This document shows positions 14,132 to 22,784 of a DNA stretch of 36,713 nt, piece by piece. The stretch lies in contig SFJH01000022.1 in the NCBI GenBank assembly GCA_004555155.1, positions 1-36,713 on the forward strand, given 5' to 3'. Origin of the DNA: Clostridiales bacterium (GTDB lineage: Bacteria; Bacillota; Clostridia; Christensenellales; Aristaeellaceae). Each line of letters opens with the position of its first letter. The first letter of the stretch is position 1. A program made the translations under genes and the position numbers. The notes under the pieces are model-generated. The model was not told where the DNA came from. It did no database searches and worked only from the letters and a program-made list of their open reading frames with translations.

Positions 14132-15388
14132 ATGAAGGGCAAAAGTATCGCCAAACTTGCGGTCACACTGGTCGTGATCGTGCTCGTCGCGCTTCTGGCG
14201 CTGTTCGGGCTGAAGATTCCCCAGATCTCGAAGGTCTACGGAATCAAGCCCGTGTCCGAGGCCATCAGCCTGGGCCTGGATCTGCGCGGAGGCATTTCCA
14301 CGGAGTATATCGCCACGGACACCACGGTGGAGAACTTCGACACGCTGATGGATTCCACCGTCTCCGCGCTGCGTGAGCGCCTGACCAACGCCGGCTTCAC
14401 CGAGGCCAACGTCGCCCGCCAGGGCAACGACCGCGTGCGCGTCGAGATCCCCGGCGTGGAGGATCACGAGCAGGTCGTGCGCATCATCGGCACCCCTGCC
14501 CATCTGGAGTTCCGCGACCCCAGCGGCAACGTGGTCGTCGAGGGCAAGAACATCACCTCCGCCTTGCCGGATCAGGACGGACAGGGCTCCTACTGCGTCT
14601 CCTTCGAGATGGACAGCGAGGGCTCCAAGGCCTTTGCGGAGGCGACGGCGGCCAACATCGGCAAGTCCATCTCCATCTATCTGGACGATGAGCTGATCTC
14701 CTCGCCCACCGTGCAGTCCGTCATCTCCGACGGCCGCGGCCAGATCACCATGAGCGGCCTGTCCGCCGAGGAGGCCCTTGAGGAATCCGAGAATCTGGCC
14801 ATGCTGATCCAGTCCGGCGCGCTGCCGCTGGACATCGCCGAGGTCGAGACCCGCGCGATCTCCGCGACGCTGGGTCTGGAGGCCATTGACGGCGCGATCA
14901 TCGCCGGCATCGTGGGCCTGATCCTGATCATCCTGTTCATGCTGATCATGTACCGCCTGCCCGGCGTGGCCGCCAGCATGGCGCTGTGCATCTACGTGCT
15001 GATCGTGTTCTACGCCCTGGCCATCACCGGCGCGCAGCTGACGCTGCAGGGCATCGCCGGTATCCTGCTGGGCATCGGCATGGCGGTCGACGCCAACGTG
15101 GTCATCTTCGAGCGCTTCCGCGAGGAGCTGGCCCAGGGCCGCACGCCGGCCAACGCCGTGAAGTTCGGCTTCCGCAACGCCGGCCGCGCCGTGCTCGACT
15201 CCAACGTCACCACCCTGATCGCCGCAGTCGTGCTGCTGTTCTTCGGCACCGGCACCATCAAGGGCTTCGCCATCACGCTGACCATCAGCGTCATCGCGTC
15301 GCTGTTCACGGCGGTCTTCGTCACCCGCTCGCTGCTTCTGGCCATCTGCAATCTGGGCATCCAGAAGAAGAGCGCCTACACGCGCTAA
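14132..15388 (+). CDS. secD: Protein translocase subunit SecD
   Basis: Membrane component of the SecDF complex, which uses the proton gradient to help pull secreted proteins through SecYEG. The 418 residues show one N-terminal transmembrane helix (about 8-28), the conserved LGLDLRGG motif (47-54), an extracytoplasmic head with two ferredoxin-like parts, and five C-terminal helices with GIGMAVDANVVIFER, the signature of SecD TM4 that carries the proton-relay aspartate. Length is normal for clostridial SecD. GGAGG lies ten bases before the ATG; secF follows 15 bp downstream. No yajC is present in the window. Confidence 0.95.
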   Translation: MKGKSIAKLAVTLVVIVLVALLALFGLKIPQISKVYGIKPVSEAISLGLDLRGGISTEYIATDTTVENFDTLMDSTVSALRERLTNAGFTEANVARQGNDRVRVEIPGVEDHEQVVRIIGTPAHLEFRDPSGNVVVEGKNITSALPDQDGQGSYCVSFEMDSEGSKAFAEATAANIGKSISIYLDDELISSPTVQSVISDGRGQITMSGLSAEEALEESENLAMLIQSGALPLDIAEVETRAISATLGLEAIDGAIIAGIVGLILIILFMLIMYRLPGVAASMALCIYVLIVFYALAITGAQLTLQGIAGILLGIGMAVDANVVIFERFREELAQGRTPANAVKFGFRNAGRAVLDSNVTTLIAAVVLLFFGTGTIKGFAITLTISVIASLFTAVFVTRSLLLAICNLGIQKKSAYTR

Positions 15389-15403
15389 AGGGAGGGCACT
15401 GCT

Positions 15404-16831
15404 ATGAAAAATACTTTCACCAAGAATACGCGCCTCTTCCTCTCCATCTCCGGCGCGATCATCGTCGTGGCGCTGATCCTGCAGCTCTGCGGCGTGGGCC
15501 TGAACCTGGGCATTGACTTCACCGGCGGCTCGATCCTCGAGTACTCCGTCGGCGAGAACTACGACGTGGCCGACGTGGAGACCATCCTCGCCAGCCTGGG
15601 CTACGAGGACGCGCAGATCACCAAGGCCGCTCCCTCTGCCGCCTCCGAGGCGCTCCAGGCCAATCTGGCCGGGGAAGCCGCCGAGGAGACCGCCGTCGAG
15701 GAGACCGCCGTTGAGGAGACCGCCGTTGAGGAGACCGCCTCTGACGAGGCCGCTGCCGACGAGACCGCCTCTGACGAGACTGCCGCCGAGGAAGCGCCCG
15801 CCGAGACCGCTTCCCTGCTGAGCGCCGACAAGTCCGGCGTGAAGGCGGACGGCCTGACCGACCTGCAGCTGCGCCTGAACCTGGTGGACGAAGCCGCCAA
15901 CATGGAGGGCTGCGCCGTGGAGGCCGTGCAGGGCATGAACAGCGCCGCGTCGCTGACCAACTACGCCCAGCTGACCTATCTGGCCGTGACCAACAACGGC
16001 TATGATCCCGAGTTCACCGGCGGCTATGTGCTTCAGTTCGACATGGGCGCGGCCTTCGACGTCGCCGCCGTGGAGAGCGCCGTGAACGCCGCGCTGGACG
16101 AGGGCGGCTACTCCATCAACAAGATCGCCTTCTCCGCCTACGCCCCCGAGGAGGGCGGCGAGGAGACCGGCCTGCGCATTCTGGTGGATCTGGACGACGT
16201 GACCAGCCAGGTGCGCTCCATTCTCGAGCGCGAGATGAGCGCCAAGTATCCGGGCTTCCACTTCGTGTCCATCGACCACGTGAGCGCCATCGCCGGACGC
16301 GACCTGCTGTCCAACGCCGTCAAGGCGCTGCTGATCGCCTTCGTGCTGATGCTGGCGTACATCGCCGTCCGCTTCGACCCGATGTCCGGCCTGGCCGCGC
16401 TGTTCGCGCTGCTGCACGACATCCTGATCATGCTGTCGTTCATGGTGTTCTTCCGCGCGTTCTTCCAGGTGAACTCCTCGTTCATCGCCGCGGTGCTGAC
16501 CATCGTCGGCTACTCCATCAACAACACCATCATCATCTTCGACCGCATCCGCGAGAACAACAAGCGGCCCGGCTACACCATGAAGCCGAAGATGGAGATC
16601 GTGGAGCTGTCCGTGTCCAGCACCCTGAGCCGCACCATCAACACCACCATCACCACGCTGATCACGCTGGTGGCGCTGTACGTCTTCGGCGTGGAGTCCA
16701 TCCGCGAGTTCGCCTTCCCGCTGATCGTGGGCATGCTGGCCGGTACCTACTCGTCCGTGCTGCTGTCCGGTCAGGTCTGGGCGATGTGGAGCCAGAAGCT
16801 CGCCGACCGCAAGACTGCGAAAAAGGCTTAA
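15404..16831 (+). CDS. secF: Protein translocase subunit SecF, enlarged head region
   Basis: Partner of SecD. C-terminal helices and signatures are standard: GLLSNA-like start of TM2 near 300, ALLHDILIMLSF (335-346), TIVGYSINNTIIIFDRIREN (366-385). Most SecF proteins have about 290-330 residues; this one has 475. The surplus lies between TM1 (about 12-32) and TM2 (about 302). After a normal DFTGGSILEY (39-48) comes an acidic low-complexity stretch at 91-136, built on VEETA repeats, then about 65 unassigned residues, then a second FTGGYVLQFDMG (204-215) followed by the rest of a normal head. The region 38-74 and 203-242 look like copies of one motif (FTGG, D-V-A-VE, GY). The reading frame is intact. 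Confidence 0.93.
   Translation: MKNTFTKNTRLFLSISGAIIVVALILQLCGVGLNLGIDFTGGSILEYSVGENYDVADVETILASLGYEDAQITKAAPSAASEALQANLAGEAAEETAVEETAVEETAVEETASDEAAADETASDETAAEEAPAETASLLSADKSGVKADGLTDLQLRLNLVDEAANMEGCAVEAVQGMNSAASLTNYAQLTYLAVTNNGYDPEFTGGYVLQFDMGAAFDVAAVESAVNAALDEGGYSINKIAFSAYAPEEGGEETGLRILVDLDDVTSQVRSILEREMSAKYPGFHFVSIDHVSAIAGRDLLSNAVKALLIAFVLMLAYIAVRFDPMSGLAALFALLHDILIMLSFMVFFRAFFQVNSSFIAAVLTIVGYSINNTIIIFDRIRENNKRPGYTMKPKMEIVELSVSSTLSRTINTTITTLITLVALYVFGVESIREFAFPLIVGMLAGTYSSVLLSGQVWAMWSQKLADRKTAKKA
15683..15742 (+). repeat. 15-bp in-frame tandem repeat in secF
   Basis: Four successive copies of GAGGAGACCGCCGTY start at 15683, 15698, 15713 and 15728, each encoding EETAV. The 15-bp unit keeps frame when copies are gained or lost. 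Degenerate SDE(T/A)A units continue to about 15810. Confidence 0.88.
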
Positions 16832-16839
16832 TGATCCAC

Positions 16840-16881
16840 GAATTCGGAATCGACCTGCGCGCCGGTTCCGAATTCCTTTTT
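16840..16881 (+). terminator. Terminator between secF and recJ
   Basis: Ten-bp stem GAATTCGGAA (16840-16849) with TTCCGAATTC (16866-16875), then CTTTTT. recJ starts only 32 bp later and shows no promoter of its own, so termination is probably partial. Confidence 0.8.
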
Positions 16882-16912
16882 ATATTCAAAACACAGAAAT
16901 CGGAGAAACACC

Positions 16913-19258
16913 ATGCTGCGATATCGCCTGAGAGAGACCGTCCGCGCCCCCTTCCCCTGCCCCGAGGACATGAACCCCACCCTGCACGCGCTGCTGATTC
17001 AGCGCGGCGTCGCTTCCGCCGAGGAGGCGCGCCGCTTCCTGAACCCCGACCCCTCCCAGCTGCACGATCCCATGCTGCTCAACCGCATGCCCGAGGCGGT
17101 GGAGCGCATCCGCCGCGCCGTGGACGGCGGCGAGCCGATCTGCGTCTACGGCGACTACGACGTGGACGGCGTGAGCGCGTCGGCGCTGCTGAGCGACTAT
17201 CTGCGCTCCCTGGGCGCGCAGGTAGAGGTCTATCTGCCCTCCCGCCACACCGAGGGCTACGGGCTGAACGAGGCGGCCATCCGCGCCGTGGCCGGGAGGA
17301 ACCGGCTGCTGGTGACCGTGGACTGCGGCGTGACCAGCGTGGAGCTGATCGAGCTGGCGAAGTCGCTGGGGATGGACTGCATCGTCACCGACCACCATCA
17401 GCCCGCCGCCGAGCTGCCGGACTGCCCGGTGATCAACCCGCTGCTGAACGGCTATCCCTTCCCCAGCCTGTGCGGCGCGGGCGTGGCGTTCAAGCTGGTG
17501 CAGGCGCTGGGCGGCATCGATGCGGCGATGCGCTATGTGGATATCGCGGCGCTGGCCACCGTGGCGGACGTGGTGCCGCTGACGGGCGAGAACCGCGTGA
17601 TCGTGAAGCTGGGACTGGACCGGATCAATCGGGATCCCCGGCCCGGTATCCGCGCGCTGATCGACGTGTCCGGGCTGAATGAAAAGAAGATCAGCGCGGG
17701 CAACGTCGCCTTCCAGCTGGCGCCCCGGCTGAACGCCGGCGGGCGCATCGGCTCCGCGAAGCGCTCCTATGATCTGCTGCTGAGCCCCACCGCCGCCGCT
17801 GCGCGGCCCATCGCCGACGAGCTGGAGCAGGAGAACCGCGCCCGCAAGGACATCGAGCAGCAGATTCTCGCCGATGCGGAGAAGCAGCTGGAGGACTTCG
17901 ACTTCCCCGCCCATCGCGCGCTGGTGATCGCCGGAAAGGGCTGGAATCACGGCGTGATCGGTCTGGCGGCCAGCCGCCTGGTGGAGAAGTACCACTACCC
18001 GACGATCCTGCTCGCGGAGAGCGACGGCGTGCTGACCGGCTCCTGCCGCAGCATTCCGGGCGTGGACATCCACACGGCGCTGACGGCGGTCAGCGGGCAT
18101 CTCACCCGCTTCGGCGGCCACAAGCAGGCCGCGGGCCTGACGCTGGACGCGGATCGGCTGGACGGCTTCCGCAGCGATCTGGACGCGTGGCTGTTTGAAA
18201 ACATCTCCCCGGCCTGCTACATCCCCGAGGAGGAGTACGACATGGCCGTGCACTTCGACCAGCTGACCGAGGCCTTCGTGGCCGGTCTGGACGCGCTCCA
18301 GCCCACCGGCTTCGGCAATCCCGCGCCGGTGCTGCGGTCGTCGCCCTACGTGTACGAGCAGCGGCCCGTGGGCGCGGACGGCGCGCATCTGAAGCTGCTG
18401 CTGTCGGAATATTCCACCCAGCGGCCGGGCATCTTCTTCCGGGGCGGACATCTGGCGGGCAAGCTGCCGGACACCGTCGATCTGCTGTTCTCCCCGAAGC
18501 TGAACACCTTCATGGGGCGCACCAGCGTGCAGGTTGAAGTGAAAGCGGTCAATTCCGACGATGTTCTGTCCGAAATCGATGCAAAATCCGGGGAGGAAGA
18601 GGAGCTTCAGCATGAATTCTTAACACAAATGCTCTATAATAAGAAGATAGACCTCTATAAGCAAACGGCGCAGCCGCTGTCGGAGCAGGCGCTGGCGGAG
18701 ATGCTGCGGGCGAATCCCCAGGGCACGCTGATCCTGACGGCGGATCTGTCCGCGGCGAAGCGGATTCTGATGCTGGCGGACGACGCGCAGCCGGATCTGT
18801 ACATCGCCGCCGCGCCGGAGGATCCTCGGGCGTTCAACGCGCTGTGCGTCTATCCGCCGCAGAAGCTGCCGGAGCGCTACCGCCGCATCGTGCTGGCGGG
18901 CATTCCCGACGGGTATGAAGTCCCGGAAGGCCCCGAGCGCTTTCGGATGGATGTTCGGCCCGGGTGGTTCGACCGGCTGCCCGATCTGGATCAGCTGCGC
19001 GCGGCCTACAAGGGCGTGAAGGCCGTGCTCCAGAGCCGCGAGCGCCGCGGCGCGTACAACATGCTGATTCATCTGGCGGCGTCGTATTCGAGGATGGAGT
19101 ACGTGTGCGCGGCGGCGTGTCTGCTGGCGCTGAACGACCTTCATCTGATCGAGCTGATCCCCGATGACGAGAACTCGAAGCTGACGCTCTGTCCCATGCG
19201 CAAGATCGACCCCGATACCAGCAGCGTCTGGCGCGCCCTTCAGGCGTGGCGGACGTGA
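16913..19258 (+). CDS. recJ: Single-stranded-DNA-specific exonuclease RecJ
   Basis: A 5'-3' single-strand DNA exonuclease of recombination and mismatch/base-excision repair, of the DHH phosphoesterase superfamily. The 781 residues exceed E. coli RecJ (577) and match the long Bacillus type with an extra C-terminal domain. Core motifs: DYDVDGVSAS (81-90), DCG (137-139), TDHHQP (159-164), and GGHKQAAGLTL of the DHHA1 domain near 402-412, followed by an OB-fold region to about 560. A locally AT-rich segment (18605-18665) marks the linker to the C-terminal domain. GGAG precedes the ATG. The gene follows secF and is followed by rel at 33 bp. Confidence 0.95.
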   Translation: MLRYRLRETVRAPFPCPEDMNPTLHALLIQRGVASAEEARRFLNPDPSQLHDPMLLNRMPEAVERIRRAVDGGEPICVYGDYDVDGVSASALLSDYLRSLGAQVEVYLPSRHTEGYGLNEAAIRAVAGRNRLLVTVDCGVTSVELIELAKSLGMDCIVTDHHQPAAELPDCPVINPLLNGYPFPSLCGAGVAFKLVQALGGIDAAMRYVDIAALATVADVVPLTGENRVIVKLGLDRINRDPRPGIRALIDVSGLNEKKISAGNVAFQLAPRLNAGGRIGSAKRSYDLLLSPTAAAARPIADELEQENRARKDIEQQILADAEKQLEDFDFPAHRALVIAGKGWNHGVIGLAASRLVEKYHYPTILLAESDGVLTGSCRSIPGVDIHTALTAVSGHLTRFGGHKQAAGLTLDADRLDGFRSDLDAWLFENISPACYIPEEEYDMAVHFDQLTEAFVAGLDALQPTGFGNPAPVLRSSPYVYEQRPVGADGAHLKLLLSEYSTQRPGIFFRGGHLAGKLPDTVDLLFSPKLNTFMGRTSVQVEVKAVNSDDVLSEIDAKSGEEEELQHEFLTQMLYNKKIDLYKQTAQPLSEQALAEMLRANPQGTLILTADLSAAKRILMLADDAQPDLYIAAAPEDPRAFNALCVYPPQKLPERYRRIVLAGIPDGYEVPEGPERFRMDVRPGWFDRLPDLDQLRAAYKGVKAVLQSRERRGAYNMLIHLAASYSRMEYVCAAACLLALNDLHLIELIPDDENSKLTLCPMRKIDPDTSSVWRALQAWRT

Positions 19259-19291
19259 CAACCCAAATTCACCATAGCAGGAGGGAACACG

Positions 19292-21496
19292 ATGTCTGAC
19301 GCCGGAACCATACAGGCATACATCAGCGCTGATGAGCTGATCTCAAAAATGCGGAAATATCATCCGGACGACGACATGGATCTGGTGCGGCGCGCCTATC
19401 AGTTCGCCGAGCAGGCGCACGCCAACCAGTTCCGCAAATCCGGCGATCCTTACTTCTGCCATCCCTGCGCGGTGGCGGTGATCCTGACCGACCTGATGCT
19501 GGACGCGACGACCATCGCCGCGGGCCTTCTGCACGACTGCGTGGAGGACGTGGAGGGCGTGACGCTGCAGTCCATCAGCGAGATGTTCGGCTCCGAGGTG
19601 GCGCTGCTGGTGGACGGCGTGACAAAGCTGGAAAAGCAGAACTTCGCCTCCCGGGAGGACGCGCAGGCCGAGACGCTGCGCAAGATGTTCCTGGCCATGG
19701 CCAAGGACATCCGCGTGGTGCTGATCAAGCTGGCGGACCGGCTGCACAACATGCGCACGCTGAAGTCCCAGCGCCCCGAGCGTCAGGTGCCCATCGCCCG
19801 GGAGACGCTGGATATCTACGCGCCGCTGGCCCATCGCCTGGGCGTGTACACGATCAAATGGGAGCTGGAGGATCTTTCGCTGCGCTATCTGGATCCCGAC
19901 GGATTTTACGAGCTGGTGCGCCTGGTGGGCATGAAGCGCAAGGAGCGCGAGCAGCTGGTGGCGCAGGTGACGCAGGAACTGAAGGCGAAGCTCCACGAGG
20001 CCGGCATCCACAAGTGCGAAATCGACGGCCGGCCCAAGCATCTGTACTCCATCTACAAAAAGATGAAGAGCCAGAACAAGACCTTCGACCAGATTCACGA
20101 TCTGATCGCCGTGCGCGTGCTGGTGAATACCACCACGGAGTGCTATCACGCGCTGGGCGTGGTGCACAGCATCTGGCCGCAGGTGCCGGGGCGGTTCAAG
20201 GACTACATCTCGGTGCCGAAGGCGAACATGTATCAGTCGCTGCACACCACGGTGGTGAACCAGGGTCGGCCCTTCGAGGTGCAGATTCGCACGTTTGAAA
20301 TGCACCGCGTGGCGGAATACGGCATCGCCGCCCACTGGCGCTACAAGGAGGGCAAGGCCGCCGACGAGCTGGACAGCAAGCTGGCCTGGCTGCGAAGGAT
20401 TCTGGACTGGCAGGGCGATGTGCGCGATTCCACGGGCTTCGGCGAGATGCTGAAGGTGGATCTGTTTGCGGACGAGGTGCTGGTGTTCACGCCGAAGGGC
20501 GACGTGGTATCGCTGCCCCGGGGCGCAACGCCGCTGGACTTCGCGTACCGCATTCACTCCGCGGTGGGCAATCGCTGCATCGGCGCGAAGATCAATCATC
20601 GCATCGTGCCGCTGAGCACGCCGCTGTCCACCGGCGACTTTGTGGAGGTGATGACCTCCTCGTCGTCCAAGGGGCCGTCCCGCGACTGGCTGAACATCGT
20701 GAAGACCAGCGAGGCCAAGGCCAAGATCCGCGCGTGGCTGAAGCGCGAGGAGCGCGATGAAAACATCGCCCACGGCCGCGACATGCTGGAGCGCGAGGCG
20801 AAGCGTCAGGGATATCCGCTGTCGTCGCTGAACAAGCCGGAGCTGATCGAGACGCTGTACAAGCGGTATTCGGTGCAGTCGCTGGACGATCTTTACGCCA
20901 TGGTGGGCTTCGGCGGGCTGAGCACCCAGCAGGTGCTGAACCGTCTGATCGAGGAATACAGGAAGACCCACAAGACGGAGGAGCCGCTGCTGACCGCGGA
21001 GCCCAAGGAGGAGCCGCAGCCTCAGAAGCGCGTGCCGACGAGCAGCTCCAACGGCGTGGTGGTGAAGGGCGAATCGGGCATGCTGGTGCGGTTCGCAAAG
21101 TGCTGCAACCCGCTGCCGGGCGACAAGATCATTGGGTATATCACGCGGGGCCGGGGCGTTTCGGTGCACCGGGCGGACTGCGTGAGTTTGAAGGACGAGG
21201 GCGTGGAGCCCGAGCGGCTGATTGAGGTGGACTGGGAGCATCAGGCGGAGAATACCACGTATGATGCGGAGATCCGCGTGATCAGCTACAATCGAACGGG
21301 ATTGCTGGCGGAGCTTTCGGTGACGTTTGCCTCGCAGGACATTCCGGTTACGTCGATGTCGGCGCATGCTGCGAAGAATGGAACGTATATCTTCCATATT
21401 TCCATTACCATCAAGAGTACGCAGCAGCTGAACAAGATTATCAAGGATCTGCTGAAGATTCCGGACGTCATTGAGGTTACGAGGGTCTCCGGATGA
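19292..21496 (+). CDS. rel: Bifunctional (p)ppGpp synthetase/hydrolase Rel
   Basis: Makes and degrades the stringent-response alarmone. The 734 residues follow the long RSH layout: HD hydrolase domain (about 30-180; His57, His81-Asp82 and Glu85-Asp86 in LLHDCVEDV), synthetase domain (about 225-350; RPKHLYSIYKKMK, HDLIAVRV, YQSLHTTV, VQIRTFEMH), TGS domain (EVLVFTPKGDVVSLPRGAT), the cysteine-containing RIS region (FAKCCNPLPGD near 600, with HRADC) and a C-terminal ACT domain. Key residues for both activities are present, so it should be truly bifunctional. A GGAGGG site precedes the ATG; recJ lies 33 bp upstream without a promoter, suggesting cotranscription. A repeat-type hairpin follows. Confidence 0.96.
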   Translation: MSDAGTIQAYISADELISKMRKYHPDDDMDLVRRAYQFAEQAHANQFRKSGDPYFCHPCAVAVILTDLMLDATTIAAGLLHDCVEDVEGVTLQSISEMFGSEVALLVDGVTKLEKQNFASREDAQAETLRKMFLAMAKDIRVVLIKLADRLHNMRTLKSQRPERQVPIARETLDIYAPLAHRLGVYTIKWELEDLSLRYLDPDGFYELVRLVGMKRKEREQLVAQVTQELKAKLHEAGIHKCEIDGRPKHLYSIYKKMKSQNKTFDQIHDLIAVRVLVNTTTECYHALGVVHSIWPQVPGRFKDYISVPKANMYQSLHTTVVNQGRPFEVQIRTFEMHRVAEYGIAAHWRYKEGKAADELDSKLAWLRRILDWQGDVRDSTGFGEMLKVDLFADEVLVFTPKGDVVSLPRGATPLDFAYRIHSAVGNRCIGAKINHRIVPLSTPLSTGDFVEVMTSSSSKGPSRDWLNIVKTSEAKAKIRAWLKREERDENIAHGRDMLEREAKRQGYPLSSLNKPELIETLYKRYSVQSLDDLYAMVGFGGLSTQQVLNRLIEEYRKTHKTEEPLLTAEPKEEPQPQKRVPTSSSNGVVVKGESGMLVRFAKCCNPLPGDKIIGYITRGRGVSVHRADCVSLKDEGVEPERLIEVDWEHQAENTTYDAEIRVISYNRTGLLAELSVTFASQDIPVTSMSAHAAKNGTYIFHISITIKSTQQLNKIIKDLLKIPDVIEVTRVSG

Positions 21497-21510
21497 GCAG
21501 AAAGCCGTAA

Positions 21511-21653
21511 GAGAAACGGCGGCAGCGGGAGAAGAGGTTCAGAGGGGATGCAGAGGCTGTGCTCCTGCCCTCAAAGCACCGCGCCCCCGCTCCAAAAGCG
21601 CGGCAGCAGGAGAAGGAGTCCTGCCCCTTGGATCCTTCCTCCTGCTGCCGCGC
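21511..21653 (+). repeat. Intergenic repeat family copy with long hairpin
   Basis: The gap between rel and dtd starts with GAAACGGCGGCAGC plus a GAGAAG-type tail (about 21513-21552), the same core as the three units at 1-309, here in plus orientation. Beyond it an inverted repeat pairs 21598-21617 with 21633-21653, 20 bp with one bulged C, and its loop CTGCCCCTTGGATCC also occurs at 50-64. A few T residues follow further on (ACTTTTTC), so it may also terminate rel transcripts. Confidence 0.75.
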
Positions 21654-21689
21654 TTATGCTTTACTTTTTCGCTGAAAGGATGTTTTCCG

Positions 21690-22139
21690 ATGCGCTGTGT
21701 CATTCAACGGGTTCAACACGCTTCCGTGACGGTCAATGATGAACTCGTCTCCCAAATCCAGTCCGGCTTTCTCGTACTCCTCGGCGTCGGCGAAGACGAC
21801 GCCGAGTCCGACGCGCGCTACTGTGCCGACAAAATCGCCGGTCTGCGCGTCTTCGAAGACCCCGACGACAAGATGAACCTCTCCATCAAGGACGTAGGCG
21901 GCAGCGTGCTCCTCGTCTCCCAGTTCACGCTCCTCGGCGACGCGCGCCACGGTCGCCGTCCCAGCTTCTCCCACGCCGCCCGGCCCGAGCTGGCCGAGCC
22001 CCTCTGCGACCGCGTGCGCGATCTGCTGATCGAACAGGGCGTACCCACCCTCACCGGCCGCTTCCGCACCCACATGGAGGTCGACCTGCTCAACGACGGC
22101 CCCGTCACCATCCTGCTCGACAGCAAGCGCGGCTTCTGA
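21690..22139 (+). CDS. dtd: D-aminoacyl-tRNA deacylase
   Basis: Hydrolyses D-aminoacyl-tRNA (and mischarged glycyl-tRNA-Ala), keeping D-amino acids out of translation. It has 149 residues, the standard length. Motifs are the N-terminal MRCVIQRVQHASVTV, the active-site SQFTLLGD (about 76-83) and the Gly-cisPro region NDGPVTI near the C terminus. The ATG at 21690 is preferred because MRCVIQRV matches the family start and AAAGGA lies upstream. Twelve bases separate it from the MBL gene. dtd beside rel is a widespread Bacillota arrangement. Confidence 0.95.
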   Translation: MRCVIQRVQHASVTVNDELVSQIQSGFLVLLGVGEDDAESDARYCADKIAGLRVFEDPDDKMNLSIKDVGGSVLLVSQFTLLGDARHGRRPSFSHAARPELAEPLCDRVRDLLIEQGVPTLTGRFRTHMEVDLLNDGPVTILLDSKRGF

Positions 22140-22151
22140 CCGGAGGTTCCC

Positions 22152-22784
22152 ATGCTGAACATCAACGATATCCACGTCATCCCCTGCGGCTCCTTTCAGG
22201 AAAACGCCTATCTGGTCTGCCCGTCCGGGCGCGACGACGCATTCCTGGTGGATCCCGGCGACGGTCTGCCCCAGCTGCAGTCCGCCCTCGCGAAGTCCGG
22301 ACGCGCGCTCTCCGCGATCCTTCTGACCCACGGCCACTTCGATCACATCCTCGCCGCCCAGCCCCTCGCCGACCAGACCGGCGCGAAGGTGTACATCCAC
22401 GCCGGCGACGCGGAGATGCTCGACGATCCCGACAAGTCTGCCTACATGCCGGAGGTCTGCCGTCTGACCCCGCCCGTGGGACTCTCCCGCGAGCTCTACG
22501 GCGAAACCGTCCGCGTCTGCGGCGCCGTTCTGCAGGTGCTGCACACGCCCGGTCATTCGAAGGGCTCCGTCTGTCTCTACGATCCCGAAGCCGGACTGCT
22601 GTTCAGCGGCGACACGCTGTTCCGCGCGGGCTATGGCCGCACCGACCTGCACGGCGGCAGCGACGCGGAGATCGTTCAGTCGCTGCGCGCGCTGCTGACC
22701 CGGTTCCCCGCCGAGACCATCGCTCTCCCCGGCCACGGCGGCGAGACCACGCTGGGGCTTGAGCGAAGGAGGTACGGACTATGA
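22152..22784 (+). CDS. MBL-fold hydrolase (glyoxalase II-like)
   Basis: Metallo-beta-lactamase-fold hydrolase, 210 residues, of the YcbL/YqgX group. Binuclear metal ligands are visible: THGHFDH (His60, His62, Asp64, His65), HTPGHS, the bridging aspartate in FSGDTLF and the final PGHGGET. Members cleave hydroxyacyl-thioesters in vitro, and the physiological substrate in glutathione-poor anaerobes is unsettled. The stop overlaps the hemZ ATG as ATGA, so the two are translationally coupled. Confidence 0.9.
   Translation: MLNINDIHVIPCGSFQENAYLVCPSGRDDAFLVDPGDGLPQLQSALAKSGRALSAILLTHGHFDHILAAQPLADQTGAKVYIHAGDAEMLDDPDKSAYMPEVCRLTPPVGLSRELYGETVRVCGAVLQVLHTPGHSKGSVCLYDPEAGLLFSGDTLFRAGYGRTDLHGGSDAEIVQSLRALLTRFPAETIALPGHGGETTLGLERRRYGL

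Noticed and set aside
14071..14376. Small gene starting at 14071 before secD
   Set aside because: It runs out of frame into secD, has no ribosome site and lies in the secD leader.
18605..18665. Internal promoter in recJ (CTATAATAAG)
   Set aside because: No -35 lies at a usable distance; the AT-rich patch coincides with the linker between RecJ domains.
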